From NCBI GenBank assembly GCA_008107755.1, contig VIRH01000085.1, positions 1-64,000 on the forward strand: a stretch of 64,000 bases of DNA, written 5' to 3'. The notes beneath the pieces are model-generated. The model saw only the letters and a list, made by a program, of their open reading frames with translations. It was not told the origin of the DNA and ran no database searches. The position numbers and the translations under genes are program-made. Of this stretch, positions 53,058 to 63,997 are shown one piece after another; position 1 is the first letter of the stretch; each line of letters opens with the position of its first letter. The stretch is from Rhodobacterales bacterium. GTDB lineage: Bacteria > Pseudomonadota > Alphaproteobacteria > Rhizobiales > Stappiaceae.

Positions 53058-53426
53058 TTATTTCTTCTTGCCGGCGATCGGCTTTGCAGGACCCTTGCGG
53101 GTACGTGCGTTCGTGTGCGTCCGCTGACCGCGAACCGGCAGGCCGCGGCGGTGACGCAGGCCGCGGTAGCAGCCAAGGTCCATAAGACGCTTGATGTTCA
53201 TTGCGGTCTCACGACGAAGATCACCTTCCACGAGGTAATCGCGGTCAATGGTTTCGCGGATGGACAGAACTTCTGCGTCGGACAATTCGTTTACACGGCG
53301 GGCAGCATCGATATTGGTCTTCTCGATGATTTCCTGCGCGAATTTCGCGCCGATACCGTGAATGTACTGAAGCGCGATGACAACGCGCTTGTTCGTCGGG
53401 ATGTTAACGCCAGCAATACGTGCCAC
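53058..53426 (-). CDS. rpsM: 30S ribosomal protein S13 (GTG start)
   Basis: This 122-aa protein reads (M)[19 protein letters not shown] and ends [15 protein letters not shown], typical of S13, which contacts tRNA and the intersubunit bridge. I place the start at GTG 53426 because GGAG lies six bases upstream and the family begins at that codon. A nearby ATG at 53438 would add four residues, and the longer frame upstream has no family support. Confidence 0.95.
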   Translation of the reverse strand: MARIAGVNIPTNKRVVIALQYIHGIGAKFAQEIIEKTNIDAARRVNELSDAEVLSIRETIDRDYLVEGDLRRETAMNIKRLMDLGCYRGLRHRRGLPVRGQRTHTNARTRKGPAKPIAGKKK

Positions 53427-53519
53427 GTTCGTCTCCATGTTATGCGCCGGACCAGAGGCCCTGCTGCAGTTGAAAAGACCCGCGTCCGGTGGAGTTCCGG
53501 CCCTTGCGGGGTACGAAAA

Positions 53520-53572
53520 TGCCGGGGAGACCCCGGCACAGAGAATGCCGGTCCCACTTTCGTGGAACCGGC
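53520..53572 (-). promoter_or_regulatory. Tandem hairpins in the adk-rpsM gap
   Basis: One hairpin (TGCCGGGG/CCCCGGCA, 53520-53538) is followed on the minus strand by ATTTTCG, resembling a weak terminator. A second (GCCGGTCCCAC/GTGGAACCGGC, 53547-53572) precedes it. Both lie in the 181-base gap before rpsM and may be an attenuator or leader of the alpha-type genes. Confidence 0.55.
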
Positions 53573-53607
53573 CCAACTGTAAAGGTAGAGCGCGTCGTTT
53601 AACGGCT

Positions 53608-54204
53608 CTAAACCTTTTCGTCAAGTCCTTGTAGAACAGATTCTATAGAACCGGTGACGTCCCCAATCGGCTGCATTCCATCAACAACAGAAAGCAGGCC
53701 CTTCTTTTCGTAATACGGCACGATGACGGCCGTATCGCGATTGAATGCTTCAAGACGCTGCTTGAAAACTTCCGGGTCGTCATCCTTGCGAACCGGAAGG
53801 CCGGCGGCCTTGGCTTCGTCCGCCCGCTTCAGGATCCGTTCGACCAGCTTGCCGTGATCGACTCGCAACTCGATGACCGCATCAAGCTTCTGTCCGCTCT
53901 CCGCCAGCATCTCGTCCAGAGCCTCGGCCTGGGCGAGCGTGCGCGGAAAACCGTCCAGGATAAATCCATTCCTGGCATCGTCTTCCGCTGCGCGGTCGCG
54001 AATGATTCCCACGACGATCTCGTCGGAAACAAGCCCCCCGGCGTCCATGACTTCCTTGGCCTTGAGACCGATCGGTGTCTGGGCGGCAACGGCGGCACGA
54101 AGCATGTCACCAGTCGAGAGTTGCGGAATACCGTATTTCTCGACCAGATAAGCAGCCTGTGTTCCCTTGCCCGCGCCCGGCGGTCCGACCAGAATGAGCC
54201 TCAT
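53608..54204 (-). CDS. adk: Adenylate kinase (short LID form)
   Basis: This 198-aa enzyme has Walker [21 protein letters not shown], the AMP site [15 protein letters not shown], and [20 protein letters not shown]. The LID is short ([20 protein letters not shown]) with no zinc cysteines, as in many alphaproteobacteria. It interconverts AMP, ADP and ATP. Start and secY stop overlap by four bases. Confidence 0.97.
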   Translation of the reverse strand: MRLILVGPPGAGKGTQAAYLVEKYGIPQLSTGDMLRAAVAAQTPIGLKAKEVMDAGGLVSDEIVVGIIRDRAAEDDARNGFILDGFPRTLAQAEALDEMLAESGQKLDAVIELRVDHGKLVERILKRADEAKAAGLPVRKDDDPEVFKQRLEAFNRDTAVIVPYYEKKGLLSVVDGMQPIGDVTGSIESVLQGLDEKV

Positions 54205-55532
54205 CGGCGTCTCCCCCTGAGTTTCTTGTTTTTCACGAGCCCCTCATACTGGTGCGCAAGCAGATGGCCCTGAATCTGGGATACTGTATCCATCGTGACG
54301 CTTACGACAATAAGCAAAGAGGTACCCCCGAAATAGAACGGTACGCCTGTCGCCGAAATAAGGAATTCGGGTAATAGACAAACGACGGTGATGTAGATTG
54401 CACCGACTACCGTAATACGGGTGAGAACATAGTCAATATACTGTGCGGTGCGTTCCCCCGGGCGAATGCCCGGAATGAACCCGCCGTGCTTCTTCAGGTT
54501 GTCCGCAGTATCGCTCGGATTGAAGACGATCGCGGTATAGAAGAAGCAGAAGAACACGATCATGCCCGCATAGGCCAGCATGAACAGCGGCTGCCCGTGG
54601 CCGAGGGCCGCGGTGATGTAGGTCAGCCACTCATTGCCGCCCCCCTGCCCGAACCCGGCGAGCGTCGCCGGAACAAGCAGAAGCGAAGATGCGAAGATCG
54701 GCGGAATCACACCAGCCGTGTTCAGCTTCAGCGGCAGGAACGATGTCTGCCCCTGATACATCTGGTTGCCCATCTGTCGTTTCGGATACTGGATCAGCAG
54801 ACGACGCTGTGCGCGCTCCATGAACACGATGAACGCAATCACGACGACAGCCAGAATGATGACCATCAGAATGATCCACGTCGCGAGCGAGCCCTGACGT
54901 CCGAGTTCCAGCGTTTGCACGACCGCCGAAGGCAGACCGGCCACGATACCGGAGAAGATGATCAGAGAAATACCGTTGCCGATGCCGCGCGAGGTGATCT
55001 GCTCACCGAGCCACATCAGGAACATGGTGCCACCGGTCAGGGTGATCACGGTCGAGGCACGGAAGAACCAGCCCGGATCGGTCACCACGTTGGCCGCACC
55101 TTCCAGCCCGACCGCGATGCCGTAGGCCTGGAAGGCCGCCAGAATCACCGTGCCGTAGCGGGTGTACTGGTTGATGACCTTCCTGCCCTGCTCGCCTTCC
55201 TTCTTCATCTGCTCCAGCGACGGCACGACGGTCGTCATGAGCTGCATGATGATGGAAGCCGAGATGTACGGCATGATGCCGAGCGCGAAGATCGCCATAC
55301 GCTGCACGGCGCCACCGGAGAACATGTTGAACATGCCGATGATGCCGGACTGCGCCTGGTTGAATGCCTGCGCGAAGGCTTCCGGGTTGATGCCGGGCAT
55401 GGGAATGTAAGTGCCCAGTCGATAAACCAAAAGCGCCCCCAGTGTGAACCAGATGCGCTTTTTGAGTTCTTCAGCCTTGGCGAAAGCTGAGAAATTTAGA
55501 TTTGACGCCAGTTGCTCGGCGGCGGATGCCAT
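54201..55532 (-). CDS. secY: Preprotein translocase subunit SecY
   Basis: This 443-aa integral membrane protein has ten helices and the SecY signatures [40 protein letters not shown] and [20 protein letters not shown]. It forms the protein-conducting channel in the inner membrane. Its position between rplO and adk is the common ribosomal-operon order. Confidence 0.97.
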   Translation of the reverse strand: MASAAEQLASNLNFSAFAKAEELKKRIWFTLGALLVYRLGTYIPMPGINPEAFAQAFNQAQSGIIGMFNMFSGGAVQRMAIFALGIMPYISASIIMQLMTTVVPSLEQMKKEGEQGRKVINQYTRYGTVILAAFQAYGIAVGLEGAANVVTDPGWFFRASTVITLTGGTMFLMWLGEQITSRGIGNGISLIIFSGIVAGLPSAVVQTLELGRQGSLATWIILMVIILAVVVIAFIVFMERAQRRLLIQYPKRQMGNQMYQGQTSFLPLKLNTAGVIPPIFASSLLLVPATLAGFGQGGGNEWLTYITAALGHGQPLFMLAYAGMIVFFCFFYTAIVFNPSDTADNLKKHGGFIPGIRPGERTAQYIDYVLTRITVVGAIYITVVCLLPEFLISATGVPFYFGGTSLLIVVSVTMDTVSQIQGHLLAHQYEGLVKNKKLRGRRR

Positions 55533-55578
55533 GCCCTACTCCGGTCAGTTCTTGCGAAAAAGGGAAAAGCCCAGGCTG

Positions 55579-56046
55579 TTAAGCCTGAGCTCCCAGAACG
55601 GCAACCTTGCCGCCCGCTTTTTCGATCGCTGCGACGGCACCCTTGGAGGCACCTGCAACTTCAAAGGTCACGGCAGCTGTAAGCTCGCCGTTGGCAACGA
55701 TGCGCACACCGTCGCGGACACGCTTGACGACGCCTGCGGCCTTCAGTGCTTCGACCGTAACCGGATCGGAAGCATTGAGCTTGCCTGCATCGATGGCTTT
55801 CTGAACACGACCAATGGACACGGTGTTGTAGTCATTGGCAAAGATGTTCGTGAAGCCGCGCTTCGGCAGACGGCGGTGAAGCGGCATCTGACCGCCTTCA
55901 AAGCCTTTGATTGCAACGCCGGAACGGGACTTCTGACCCTTGACACCACGGCCACCGGTCTTGCCCTTGCCCGAACCGATGCCACGTCCGACGCGCATGC
56001 GGTCCTTTACGGCACCTTCGTTGTCATGAAGTTCGTTGAGCTTCAT
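55579..56046 (-). CDS. rplO: 50S ribosomal protein L15
   Basis: This 155-aa protein begins [20 protein letters not shown] followed by the Gly/Lys-rich [20 protein letters not shown] that penetrates rRNA. It is a late assembly protein of the large subunit. It lies 46 bases before secY and 23 after rpmD. Confidence 0.98.
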   Translation of the reverse strand: MKLNELHDNEGAVKDRMRVGRGIGSGKGKTGGRGVKGQKSRSGVAIKGFEGGQMPLHRRLPKRGFTNIFANDYNTVSIGRVQKAIDAGKLNASDPVTVEALKAAGVVKRVRDGVRIVANGELTAAVTFEVAGASKGAVAAIEKAGGKVAVLGAQA

Positions 56047-56069
56047 TTTCGTTTCTCCTCACCCCGTCC

Positions 56070-56267
56070 TTACGCGTTGTCTTCGACGACGCGAACGAGA
56101 TGCTGGACCTTATTGATCATTCCACGCACTTCAGGGGTGTCCTTCAGTGTGGAACGGCGGTGCATCTTGTTCAGGCCGAGACCGATAAGCGTCGCGCGCT
56201 GTTCCTTAGGACGGCGCAGCGGGCTGCCGATCTGTTCGACCGTAACAGTCTGTTCGGTGTTCGCCAT
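56070..56267 (-). CDS. rpmD: 50S ribosomal protein L30
   Basis: This 65-aa protein has the [20 protein letters not shown] and [16 protein letters not shown] blocks of bacterial L30. It follows rpsE by 41 bases. L30 is a small surface protein of the 50S subunit and absent in some bacteria, but retained here. Confidence 0.97.
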   Translation of the reverse strand: MANTEQTVTVEQIGSPLRRPKEQRATLIGLGLNKMHRRSTLKDTPEVRGMINKVQHLVRVVEDNA

Positions 56268-56308
56268 GGAACCTACCCTCTCTCAGCTGGGGTCCGGGTC
56301 CGCCAAGG

Positions 56309-56872
56309 TCAAGCCTCGGCGGCGGCCGGAGCCTCCTCGTTATTGTCACGACGCCGAGACTGCAGCACAGAGACCTTGAGGCCACGGCGGGCAGCGACGG
56401 AGCGCGGGCTGTCTTCCTTGGTCAGCGCGGCAAACGTCGCACGAACCATGTTGTACGGGTTGGAGGTTCCAAGCGACTTGGCAACCACGTCCTGAACGCC
56501 AAGCGTTTCAAAGACGGCACGCATCGGACCACCGGCGATGATACCGGTACCGGCCGGTGCTGCACGCAGCAGAACCTTGCCAGCGCCGTGACGGCCTTCC
56601 ACATCGTGGTGGAGGGTCCGGCCTTCGCGCAGCGGCACACGGATCATCGTGCGCTTTGCAGCTTCAGTTGCCTTCCGGATGGCTTCCGGCACTTCACGTG
56701 CCTTGCCATGACCGAAGCCGACACGGCCCTTCTGATCACCAACCACGACCAGCGCGGCGAAGCCGAAACGACGGCCACCCTTGACCACCTTGGCAACGCG
56801 GTTGATGTGAACGAGCTTGTCGACGAATTCGCTGTCTCGCTCGTCGCGATCGCGATTTTCTTGTCTCGCCAT
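56309..56872 (-). CDS. rpsE: 30S ribosomal protein S5
   Basis: This 187-aa protein has the S5 signature [20 protein letters not shown] and the C-terminal domain [21 protein letters not shown]5 shapes the mRNA entry pore and affects translational accuracy. It starts 41 bases after rplR. Confidence 0.98.
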   Translation of the reverse strand: MARQENRDRDERDSEFVDKLVHINRVAKVVKGGRRFGFAALVVVGDQKGRVGFGHGKAREVPEAIRKATEAAKRTMIRVPLREGRTLHHDVEGRHGAGKVLLRAAPAGTGIIAGGPMRAVFETLGVQDVVAKSLGTSNPYNMVRATFAALTKEDSPRSVAARRGLKVSVLQSRRRDNNEEAPAAAEA

Positions 56873-56913
56873 ATTATACGTCTTCCGTTCTTAAGAGCGC
56901 CAACGGGCGCTGG

Positions 56914-57276
56914 TCAGAATTCAAGTCCACCTTCACGGGCTGCATCAGCAAGCGCTTTCACGCGCCCATGATACATGTACCCGCCACGGTCGAACACGAC
57001 CTGCTTGACACCGGCGGCGGCTGCACGCTCGGCGACAAGCTTGCCGACGGCTGCTGCTGCAGCGACATCGGCGCCCGTTTTCAGGCTGCCCTTGAGATCT
57101 GTTTCGATCGTTGAAGCAGAGACAATCGTATGTCCCTTCGCATCGTCGATGATCTGGGCGTAGATCTGCTTCGACGAGCGGAAGATGGAAAGGCGCGGAC
57201 GACCGTTCGCGGCTTTCTTGATCGTACGGCGCACGCGATCGCGGCGGCGTTCGAAAGCTTGTTTGCTGTTCGCCAT
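56914..57276 (-). CDS. rplR: 50S ribosomal protein L18
   Basis: This 120-aa protein includes [20 protein letters not shown] and the C-terminal [29 protein letters not shown], typical for L18, which binds 5S rRNA. It follows rplF with 12 bases. Confidence 0.98.
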   Translation of the reverse strand: MANSKQAFERRRDRVRRTIKKAANGRPRLSIFRSSKQIYAQIIDDAKGHTIVSASTIETDLKGSLKTGADVAAAAAVGKLVAERAAAAGVKQVVFDRGGYMYHGRVKALADAAREGGLEF

Positions 57277-57288
57277 GATCTAGGTCCG

Positions 57289-57822
57289 TTACTTCTTCTT
57301 GCCTTCTTTGCGGACGATGAACTCGTCTGCATAACGTACGCCCTTGCCCTTGTAGGGCTCCGGCGGGCGGAACTCGCGGATTTCAGCGGCAACCTGGCCG
57401 ACACGCTGTTTGTCGGTGCCGGAGACGCTGATTTCCGTCGGTTTCGCACATGCGATCTCGATGCCTTCCGGAATCGGGTAGACCACGTCATGCGAGAAAC
57501 CAAGCGCGAGCTGAAGGTTCTTGCCCTGGACCTGGGCACGATACCCGACACCGGTGATGGCGAGGTCTTTCTTGAAGCCCTCGGTGACACCCGTGATCAG
57601 GTTCGAGACCATGGTGCGGCTCATGCCCCACATGGAGCGAGCCGGCTTGGAGTTGTTCCGCGGATCGATTTTGATCCCGTCATCCGTCATTTCGGCCAGA
57701 ACAAGATCGTTGAGCATGAAAGACTTTTCGCCTTTCGGGCCCTTGATCGTAACTGTCTGACCGTCGATCGATGCCGTTACCCCGCTCGGCACGGGGACTG
57801 GCTTTTTGCCAATACGAGACAT
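57289..57822 (-). CDS. rplF: 50S ribosomal protein L6
   Basis: This 177-aa protein begins [20 protein letters not shown] and contains the signature [20 protein letters not shown] near the C-terminus. It has two tandem copies of one fold and lies close to the factor-binding site. It is 38 bases after rpsH. Confidence 0.98.
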   Translation of the reverse strand: MSRIGKKPVPVPSGVTASIDGQTVTIKGPKGEKSFMLNDLVLAEMTDDGIKIDPRNNSKPARSMWGMSRTMVSNLITGVTEGFKKDLAITGVGYRAQVQGKNLQLALGFSHDVVYPIPEGIEIACAKPTEISVSGTDKQRVGQVAAEIREFRPPEPYKGKGVRYADEFIVRKEGKKK

Positions 57823-57860
57823 TTGACCAACCTTGTCGTTTTAAAAGTGAGGATGCCGCA

Positions 57861-58259
57861 TCAGAAGACGCGGCAAAGAACCTCACCACCTACGTTTTCG
57901 TCCCGCGCCTGATGGTCGCTCATGACGCCGCGCGGAGTCGAGATAATCGACACGCCCAGGCCATTGGAGACATGCGGGATGTTTTTCACCGACGAGTACA
58001 CGCGGCGACCCGGCTTGGACACCCGCTCAATCGTGCGGATTACCGGTTCCCCGTCGAAATACTTCAGTTCGATTTCCAACTCGGACTTACCGCCCTCGTA
58101 TTCAACCGTGGTGTAGCCACGGATGTATCCCTCTTTTGCCAGCACATCAAGTACATGTGCACGCAATTTGGAATTTGGTGAGCTGACCTTGCTCTTGCGC
58201 CGCATCTGCGCGTTGCGAATGCGGGTCAGCATATCCCCCAACGGATCAGAAATTGCCAT
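57861..58259 (-). CDS. rpsH: 30S ribosomal protein S8
   Basis: This 132-aa protein reads [20 protein letters not shown] at the N-terminus and ends with [20 protein letters not shown], typical for S8. S8 binds central-domain 16S rRNA and, in E. coli, represses the spc genes through mRNA at rplE; that leader was not examined here. Confidence 0.98.
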   Translation of the reverse strand: MAISDPLGDMLTRIRNAQMRRKSKVSSPNSKLRAHVLDVLAKEGYIRGYTTVEYEGGKSELEIELKYFDGEPVIRTIERVSKPGRRVYSSVKNIPHVSNGLGVSIISTPRGVMSDHQARDENVGGEVLCRVF

Positions 58260-58271
58260 CGGAGATTCTCC

Positions 58272-58577
58272 TTACCAGCTCGACTTGACCAGGCCCGGGA
58301 TCTTACCCAGGGAGCCCAGTTCACGAAGCGCAATACGCGACATCTTCAGCTTGCGGTAGTAACCGCGCGGACGGCCGGACACTTCGCAACGGTTGCGAAC
58401 GCGGTTCGGCGCGGAGTTCCGCGGCAGTTTCGCCAGCTTCAGGCGGGCATTGTAGCGCTCTTCCAGGGACAGGCTGTCGTCTTTAGCCATTGCCTTCAGA
58501 GCGGCGCGCTTCTCAGCGTATTTCTTCACAAGACGCTCACGGCGCTTGTTCTTCTCGATTGCGCTTTTCTTCGCCAT
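58272..58577 (-). CDS. rpsN: 30S ribosomal protein S14 (zinc-free form)
   Basis: This 101-aa protein has [20 protein letters not shown] and [20 protein letters not shown], the long S14 form. It lacks the zinc-binding CxxC pair of the short form, having only one Cys. It sits 12 bases before rpsH and 21 after rplE. Confidence 0.98.
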   Translation of the reverse strand: MAKKSAIEKNKRRERLVKKYAEKRAALKAMAKDDSLSLEERYNARLKLAKLPRNSAPNRVRNRCEVSGRPRGYYRKLKMSRIALRELGSLGKIPGLVKSSW

Positions 58578-58598
58578 CGTCGTTCCCTTCCTTGCCCG

Positions 58599-59156
58599 TT
58601 ACTTCGTGAACGGGAAGTTGAACGCGCGCAGAAGCTCGCGCGCTTCGTCATCCGTCGGCGCCGTGGTGCACACGATCACGTCCATGCCCCAGATCTGGTC
58701 GACCTTGTCGTACTCGATTTCCGGGAACACGATGTGTTCCTTGATGCCCATGGCGTAGTTGCCGCGACCGTCGAAGCTCTTCGGGTTCAGACCGCGGAAG
58801 TCACGAACGCGCGGCAGCGCGATGGTGATCAGACGGTCCAGGAATTCGAACATCTGCTGGCGGCGCAGGGTCACCTTGGCACCAAGCGGCATCCCTTCGC
58901 GAACCTTGAAGGTTGCGATGGACTTCTTGGCCTTGGTGATGACCGGCTTCTGACCGGCGATCGCCGCCAGGTCGTCCGCTGCGGTGCGTGCCTTCTTCGA
59001 ATCGCTGACGGCTTCACCGACACCGATGTTCAGAACGACCTTTTCCAGCTGCGGAACCTGCATGACGTTCTTGTACTGGAACTTTTCCTGAAGCTGCTTG
59101 CGCACGACTTCATCGTAATGCGTCTTGAGACGCGGAACGTAACTGGTCTCAGCCAT
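58599..59156 (-). CDS. rplE: 50S ribosomal protein L5
   Basis: This 185-aa protein shows [20 protein letters not shown] and [20 protein letters not shown] of L5, which binds 5S rRNA and helps position the P-site tRNA. Its start overlaps the rplX stop by eight bases, a sign of tight translational coupling. Confidence 0.98.
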   Translation of the reverse strand: MAETSYVPRLKTHYDEVVRKQLQEKFQYKNVMQVPQLEKVVLNIGVGEAVSDSKKARTAADDLAAIAGQKPVITKAKKSIATFKVREGMPLGAKVTLRRQQMFEFLDRLITIALPRVRDFRGLNPKSFDGRGNYAMGIKEHIVFPEIEYDKVDQIWGMDVIVCTTAPTDDEARELLRAFNFPFTK

Positions 59157-59466
59157 CGATCAGATCTCCCGAACGCTTGGCAACGCGAACCTTGGTGCCG
59201 TCGTCCTGAATTTTGAAACCGACGCGGGTCGCCTTGCCGTCCTTCGGATCGGCGAGCGCAACGTTCGACAGGTGGATCGGCGCCTCTTTCGAGACAATGC
59301 CGGCTTCCTGGGACTGCGTCTGCTTCTGGTGACGGCGAACCATGTTGATGCCGCGAACCAGCGCCTTGTTGTCCGACGGCATCATCTGGATGACTTCGCC
59401 GGTTTTGCCCTTGTCACGGCCGGTCAGTACGACCACCGTGTCGCCTTTTTTAATCTTCGCGGCCAT
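59149..59466 (-). CDS. rplX: 50S ribosomal protein L24
   Basis: This 105-aa protein includes the KOW motif [20 protein letters not shown] and [20 protein letters not shown], typical of L24, an assembly initiator of the large subunit. Its start codon shares one base with the rplN stop codon. Confidence 0.98.
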   Translation of the reverse strand: MAAKIKKGDTVVVLTGRDKGKTGEVIQMMPSDNKALVRGINMVRRHQKQTQSQEAGIVSKEAPIHLSNVALADPKDGKATRVGFKIQDDGTKVRVAKRSGDLIDG

Positions 59467-59834
59467 CAGAGCACCTCCGGGGCGAGCGAAATGATCTTCA
59501 TGTGGTTCTTTGCGCGGAGTTCACGCGGCACCGGTCCGAAGATACGGGTGCCGACAGGCTCCTTGTTGTTGTTGACCAGCACGGCCGCATTGCGGTCGAA
59601 CCGGATCACGCTGCCATCGGGACGGCGGATATCCTTTGCCGTGCGCACGACGACAGCCTTCATCACGTCGCCCTTCTTGACGCGGCCCCGCGGAATTGCC
59701 TCTTTGACGGAAACGACGATGATGTCGCCTACCTGGGCATATTTACGCTTGGAGCCACCGAGCACTTTGATGCACATGACACGACGAGCGCCGGAATTGT
59801 CGGCGACGTCGAGGTTTGTTTGCATCTGAATCAT
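59466..59834 (-). CDS. rplN: 50S ribosomal protein L14
   Basis: This 122-aa protein has the signature [20 protein letters not shown] and ends [19 protein letters not shown], as in L14, which bridges to the small subunit. It is 70 bases downstream of rpsQ. Confidence 0.98.
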   Translation of the reverse strand: MIQMQTNLDVADNSGARRVMCIKVLGGSKRKYAQVGDIIVVSVKEAIPRGRVKKGDVMKAVVVRTAKDIRRPDGSVIRFDRNAAVLVNNNKEPVGTRIFGPVPRELRAKNHMKIISLAPEVL

Positions 59835-59904
59835 GACTGGCTGCCTTGTTCTTCTACTGGCGCTCGGCTGGCGGGCGCCTGATGCTCACTAATGAGGAGC
59901 GCAG

Positions 59905-60135
59905 TCACTGAGTGACCACGGTCCAACGTTTGTTCTTGGAGATCGGCGCGCATTCTTCAATCTGAACAATGTCACCAACCTTGTACTGGTTGCTTTCGTC
60001 GTGGGCCCGATACTTCTTGGTCCGACGCACGGTTTTCTTCAGCAGTGGGTGCGTGAAACGACGTTCCACATTCACCGTCACCGTTTTGTCGTTGGCGTCG
60101 CTGACAACGGTGCCCTGCAGGATACGCTTCGGCAT
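59905..60135 (-). CDS. rpsQ: 30S ribosomal protein S17
   Basis: This 76-aa protein starts [20 protein letters not shown] and contains [20 protein letters not shown] of the S17 family, a primary 16S rRNA binder. It is preceded by rpmC with 12 bases. Confidence 0.98.
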   Translation of the reverse strand: MPKRILQGTVVSDANDKTVTVNVERRFTHPLLKKTVRRTKKYRAHDESNQYKVGDIVQIEECAPISKNKRWTVVTQ

Positions 60136-60147
60136 GGCCGTGTCTCC

Positions 60148-60348
60148 TTAAGCGTTCGCCGTCACGCGCTTTTCGCGCATGACTGTCTGGATACGCGCGA
60201 TATCCCGGCGGATTTGCCGAACGCGCGATGTATTTTCAAGCTGTCCCGTAGCCCTCTGAAAGCGCAGGTTGAACTGCTCCTTCTTCAGACCTTCAAGCTC
60301 GGTGCGGAGCTCGTCGAGAGTCTTTGCCCGTACTTCGGTAGCCTTCAT
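60148..60348 (-). CDS. rpmC: 50S ribosomal protein L29
   Basis: This 66-aa helical protein has [20 protein letters not shown] and [20 protein letters not shown], the L29 pattern. L29 borders the exit tunnel. It lies 21 bases after rplP. Confidence 0.98.
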   Translation of the reverse strand: MKATEVRAKTLDELRTELEGLKKEQFNLRFQRATGQLENTSRVRQIRRDIARIQTVMREKRVTANA

Positions 60349-60369
60349 GGCTTTAACTCCTCGCCTGCC

Positions 60370-60783
60370 TTACTCGCCGATACGCTGAACGAAACGGCAC
60401 TTGATCGGCAGCTTGGCAGCGGCAAGACGCATGGCTTCACGCGCAATGTCTTCCGACACACCGTCGATTTCGAACATGATCCGGCCAGGCTTGACGCGGC
60501 AAGCCCAGTAATCCGGAGAACCCTTACCCTTACCCATGCGGACTTCGGCTGGTTTCGAAGAAACCGGGAGGTCCGGGAAGATGCGGATCCAAACTCGACC
60601 CGCACGCTTCATGTGGCGGGTCATAGCACGGCGGGCCGCTTCGATCTGACGTGCCGTTACACGCTCCGGCTCCATAGCCTTCAGACCGAATGCGCCGAAG
60701 TTGAGGTCGGTGCCTCCCTTCGACAAGCCGTGGATGCGGCCCTTGTGCTGCTTGCGGAACTTTGTGCGCTTCGGTTGCAGCAT
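60370..60783 (-). CDS. rplP: 50S ribosomal protein L16
   Basis: This 137-aa protein reads [20 protein letters not shown] at the N-terminus and contains [20 protein letters not shown] and [20 protein letters not shown], the L16 signature. L16 sits near the A site. It follows rpsC by 47 bases. Confidence 0.98.
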   Translation of the reverse strand: MLQPKRTKFRKQHKGRIHGLSKGGTDLNFGAFGLKAMEPERVTARQIEAARRAMTRHMKRAGRVWIRIFPDLPVSSKPAEVRMGKGKGSPDYWACRVKPGRIMFEIDGVSEDIAREAMRLAAAKLPIKCRFVQRIGE

Positions 60784-60830
60784 CGTTCTTCTCTCGTCTT
60801 TCTTGTCTTACGAGCGGCAGGCAGCTTGAC

Positions 60831-61559
60831 TTAAGCTGCGCGCTCGCGGCCCCGATCCCGGCGTCCGCCGCGATCACCCTGGTTACCGTCTGTCACAGAC
60901 GTCGCACGGCGTTCGGACGCCATCGGGTCATGTTCCAGAATTTCACCCTTGAAGATCCAGACCTTCACACCGCACACGCCGTAAGCCGTGTGAGCGCTTG
61001 CAACACCGTAGTCGATGTCGGCACGCAGGGTGTGGAGCGGCACGCGGCCTTCGCGGTACCATTCGATACGAGCGATTTCTGCACCACCGAGACGACCACC
61101 GCAGTTGATCCGGATGCCCTGGGCGCCGAGACGCATGGCGGACTGAACGGCCCGCTTCATGGCGCGGCGGAAAGCAACACGGCGTTCCAGCTGCTGTGCG
61201 ATCGAAGCGGCAACGAGGGTCGCATCGATTTCCGGCTTGCGCACTTCAACGATGTTGAGGTGCACTTCCGAATTCGTGATGTCGGCAATCTTCTTGCGAA
61301 GACGCTCGATGTCGGCGCCCTTCTTGCCGATGACCACACCCGGACGACCGGAATGGATCGAAACGCGGCACTTCTTGTGGGGGCGCTCGATGACAACCTT
61401 GGAAACCGCAGCCTGCTTCAGTTCCTTCAGAAGGAATTCGCGGATGCGGAAATCTTCGTGAAGAAGGTCGCCGTATTCATTCTTGTTCGCGAACCAGCGG
61501 GAATCCCAGGTACGGTTGATCCCGAGGCGCATGCCGATCGGGTTTGTCTTGTGTCCCAT
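60831..61559 (-). CDS. rpsC: 30S ribosomal protein S3
   Basis: This 242-aa protein has a KH domain containing [20 protein letters not shown] and the C-terminal [25 protein letters not shown]. Its Arg-rich tail ([17 protein letters not shown]) is usual in rhizobia. S3 helps unwind mRNA at the entry channel. Start and rplV stop overlap by one base. Confidence 0.98.
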   Translation of the reverse strand: MGHKTNPIGMRLGINRTWDSRWFANKNEYGDLLHEDFRIREFLLKELKQAAVSKVVIERPHKKCRVSIHSGRPGVVIGKKGADIERLRKKIADITNSEVHLNIVEVRKPEIDATLVAASIAQQLERRVAFRRAMKRAVQSAMRLGAQGIRINCGGRLGGAEIARIEWYREGRVPLHTLRADIDYGVASAHTAYGVCGVKVWIFKGEILEHDPMASERRATSVTDGNQGDRGGRRDRGRERAA

Positions 61560-61939
61560 CAGGCAGTCTCCTCAACTTCGCGCACAACGATGGTCAGGTT
61601 CGAGAAAGGCTTCTCGATCCGCCCAACACGTCCGCGTGCACGGGCCTGGAACCGCTTGATGACAAATGCCTTGCCAACGTGGGCTTCGGCGACAACCAGG
61701 TTGTCAATGTCCAGGTCGTGATTGTTTTCCGCGTTGGCAACGGCGGACATCAACGTCTTCTTGACGTCCTGCGCGATGCGCTTGCGGGAGAATGTCAGAT
61801 CCGAAATCGCGGAACCGACTTTTTTACCACGGATCGAAGCCGCAACGAGGTTCAGCTTGCGCGGGGAAACGCGCAGCATGCGGGTCATTGCCCGAGCCTC
61901 GTTGTCAGCGAGCGTCCGCTCACGCTTCGGCTTGCCCAT
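61559..61939 (-). CDS. rplV: 50S ribosomal protein L22
   Basis: This 126-aa protein includes [20 protein letters not shown] and the tunnel loop followed by [21 protein letters not shown]22 lines the exit tunnel. It follows rpsS by two bases, an unusually tight junction, and overlaps rpsC by one base. Confidence 0.98.
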   Translation of the reverse strand: MGKPKRERTLADNEARAMTRMLRVSPRKLNLVAASIRGKKVGSAISDLTFSRKRIAQDVKKTLMSAVANAENNHDLDIDNLVVAEAHVGKAFVIKRFQARARGRVGRIEKPFSNLTIVVREVEETA

Positions 61940-61941
61940 CG

Positions 61942-62220
61942 TTACTTCCTCTTCGCCTTCTTGTCGGCGCCGTGTCCATAATAGGTCCGGGTCGGCGAGA
62001 ACTCGCCAAACTTGTGACCGATCATTTCTTCAGACACCAGCACCGGAACGTGCTTTTGACCGTTGTAGACGCCGAAAGTCAAACCGACGAACTGCGGAAG
62101 GATCGTCGAGCGGCGGCTCCAGGTCTTGATGACCTCGTTCCGGCCGGACTCGCGTACCTTGTCCGCTTTCTTCAGCAGATACCCGTCGACAAACGGACCT
62201 TTCCAGATCGAACGTGCCAC
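61942..62220 (-). CDS. rpsS: 30S ribosomal protein S19
   Basis: This 92-aa protein starts [20 protein letters not shown] and includes [20 protein letters not shown], the S19 signature. S19 lies in the head of the small subunit with S13. It comes 12 bases after rplB. Confidence 0.98.
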   Translation of the reverse strand: MARSIWKGPFVDGYLLKKADKVRESGRNEVIKTWSRRSTILPQFVGLTFGVYNGQKHVPVLVSEEMIGHKFGEFSPTRTYYGHGADKKAKRK

Positions 62221-62232
62221 GATCCTTGCCCT

Positions 62233-63066
62233 TTACTTCTTGCGCGCGTGGCGGCTGCGGACGATAAACTTATCAGTCTGCTTGTTGCGACGCGTGCGCT
62301 TACCTTTGGTCGGTTTGCCCCAAGGGGTAACCGGATGACGACCGCCGGAGGTCCGGCCTTCACCACCGCCATGCGGGTGGTCGATCGGGTTCATGGCAAC
62401 GCCGCGAGTGTGCGGGCGAATGCCAAGCCAGCGGGAACGGCCTGCCTTGCCAAGGTTCACGTTGGCGTGGTCCGGGTTGGACACGGCGCCAATGGAAGCC
62501 ATGCAGGTACCGAGCACACGGCGCTGTTCGCCAGACATCAGGCGAAGCGTTGTGTAGCCCTGGTCACGGCCGACGATCTGAACAAATGCACCGGCGGAGC
62601 GAGCGATCTGCGCACCCTTGCCCGGCTTCAGTTCAACGTTGTGAACGATCGTACCGACCGGGATGCGTGAAAGCGGAGCTGCGTTGCCCGGCTTGACGTC
62701 GACGCCCTCGCCAGCAACGACGGTGTCGCCTGCGGCAAGGCGCTGCGGCGCCAGGATGTAGCTCAGCTCGCCGTCTTCGTAACGAATGAGAGCAATGAAT
62801 GCGGTCCGGTTCGGATCGTATTCCAGGCGCTCGACCGTTGCCGGCACGTCCCACTTGCGACGCTTGAAGTCGACAAGACGGTAGGACCGCTTGTGACCGC
62901 CACCGCGGTTCGGAGACGTCAGACGACCAGCGTTGTTGCGGCCACCGGACTTGGACAGACCTTCGGTCAATGTCTTGACCGGCTTGCCCTTCCACAGACC
63001 GGACCGGTCAACCTGAACCAGCTGACGGCGGCCTGGGGACGTCGGATTGAATGTCTTAAGTGCCAT
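62233..63066 (-). CDS. rplB: 50S ribosomal protein L2
   Basis: This 277-aa protein contains [40 protein letters not shown] and the conserved [20 protein letters not shown] loop near the peptidyl-transferase centre. L2 is one of the most conserved large-subunit proteins. It starts 17 bases after rplW. Confidence 0.98.
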   Translation of the reverse strand: MALKTFNPTSPGRRQLVQVDRSGLWKGKPVKTLTEGLSKSGGRNNAGRLTSPNRGGGHKRSYRLVDFKRRKWDVPATVERLEYDPNRTAFIALIRYEDGELSYILAPQRLAAGDTVVAGEGVDVKPGNAAPLSRIPVGTIVHNVELKPGKGAQIARSAGAFVQIVGRDQGYTTLRLMSGEQRRVLGTCMASIGAVSNPDHANVNLGKAGRSRWLGIRPHTRGVAMNPIDHPHGGGEGRTSGGRHPVTPWGKPTKGKRTRRNKQTDKFIVRSRHARKK

Positions 63067-63083
63067 TTTCTAAAGTCCCCGTC

Positions 63084-63377
63084 TCAGAGCCCGGTGGTCA
63101 CGTCGATGGCGTGACCTTCCTGCAGTGTTACGACGGCCTTCTTGTAGTCGGACTGACGGCCAAGACGTCCGCGGAAGCGCTTCACCTTGCCCTTGCGGAC
63201 CAGGGTGTTCACTGCCGTGACCTTCACACCGAAGAGAGCTTCGATTGCGGCCTTGATTTCCGGCTTGGTCGCGTCACCCGCCACCTTGAAGACAACCTTG
63301 TTCTCTTCGGAAGCCATCGTCGACTTTTCGGTAATCACCGGGCCGACGATCTTGTCGTAGTGAGGAAGATTGCTCAT
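63084..63377 (-). CDS. rplW: 50S ribosomal protein L23
   Basis: This 97-aa protein includes [20 protein letters not shown] and [20 protein letters not shown] of L23, the docking site for trigger factor and SRP at the exit tunnel. Its start overlaps the rplD stop by four bases (ATGA). Confidence 0.98.
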   Translation of the reverse strand: MSNLPHYDKIVGPVITEKSTMASEENKVVFKVAGDATKPEIKAAIEALFGVKVTAVNTLVRKGKVKRFRGRLGRQSDYKKAVVTLQEGHAIDVTTGL

Positions 63378-63994
63378 TTAAAGCGCTCCTCGAGTGCGGA
63401 CACCGCCGCCTTGGTCAACACCAGGGTGTTGGCCCGCAGGATGTCGTAAACGTTGATGCCCTGAACCGGCAGCACATCCAGATGCGGAATGTTGCGCGAG
63501 GCCAGTGCGAAGTTGTTGTCGACTTCGGCACCGTCGATGATCAGGGCGCTGGTCAGGCCGAGCTTTGCGAGCTGACCCTTGAGTGCCTTGGTCTTGGCTT
63601 CGGCTGCCTTCGCATCTTCAACGATGACGATGCTGTCTGTCTTGGCTTTCGCCGACAGGGCATGCTTCAGGCCGAGGGCGCGAACCTTCTTGGGCAGGTC
63701 ATGGCTGTGGTCGCGAACGACCGGACCAAACGCCCTGCCCCCACCGCGGAACTGCGGGGCCTTCTTGTTGCCGTGACGAGCGCCGCCGGAACCCTTCTGG
63801 CGGACGAATTTCTTCGTCGTACCAGTAACTTCCGAACGGCCCAGCGTCTTGTGCGTACCCGCCTGGCGCTTGGCAAGCTGCCAACGCACCACACGGTGGA
63901 TCAGATCGGTGCGCGGCTCGAGACCGAAGATCTCGTCAGACACCGTGATCGAACCGGCCGCCCCGCCTTCGAGGGTCTTGACCTGGAGTTCCAT
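63374..63994 (-). CDS. rplD: 50S ribosomal protein L4
   Basis: This 206-aa protein begins [20 protein letters not shown] and has the tunnel loop [20 protein letters not shown] and [21 protein letters not shown]4 lines the exit tunnel and in E. coli represses the S10 operon. ATG 63994 is used; a GTG directly before it at 63997 is in frame. The S10-type order continues beyond the edge. Confidence 0.97.
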   Translation of the reverse strand: MELQVKTLEGGAAGSITVSDEIFGLEPRTDLIHRVVRWQLAKRQAGTHKTLGRSEVTGTTKKFVRQKGSGGARHGNKKAPQFRGGGRAFGPVVRDHSHDLPKKVRALGLKHALSAKAKTDSIVIVEDAKAAEAKTKALKGQLAKLGLTSALIIDGAEVDNNFALASRNIPHLDVLPVQGINVYDILRANTLVLTKAAVSALEERFK

Positions 63995-63997
63995 CAC

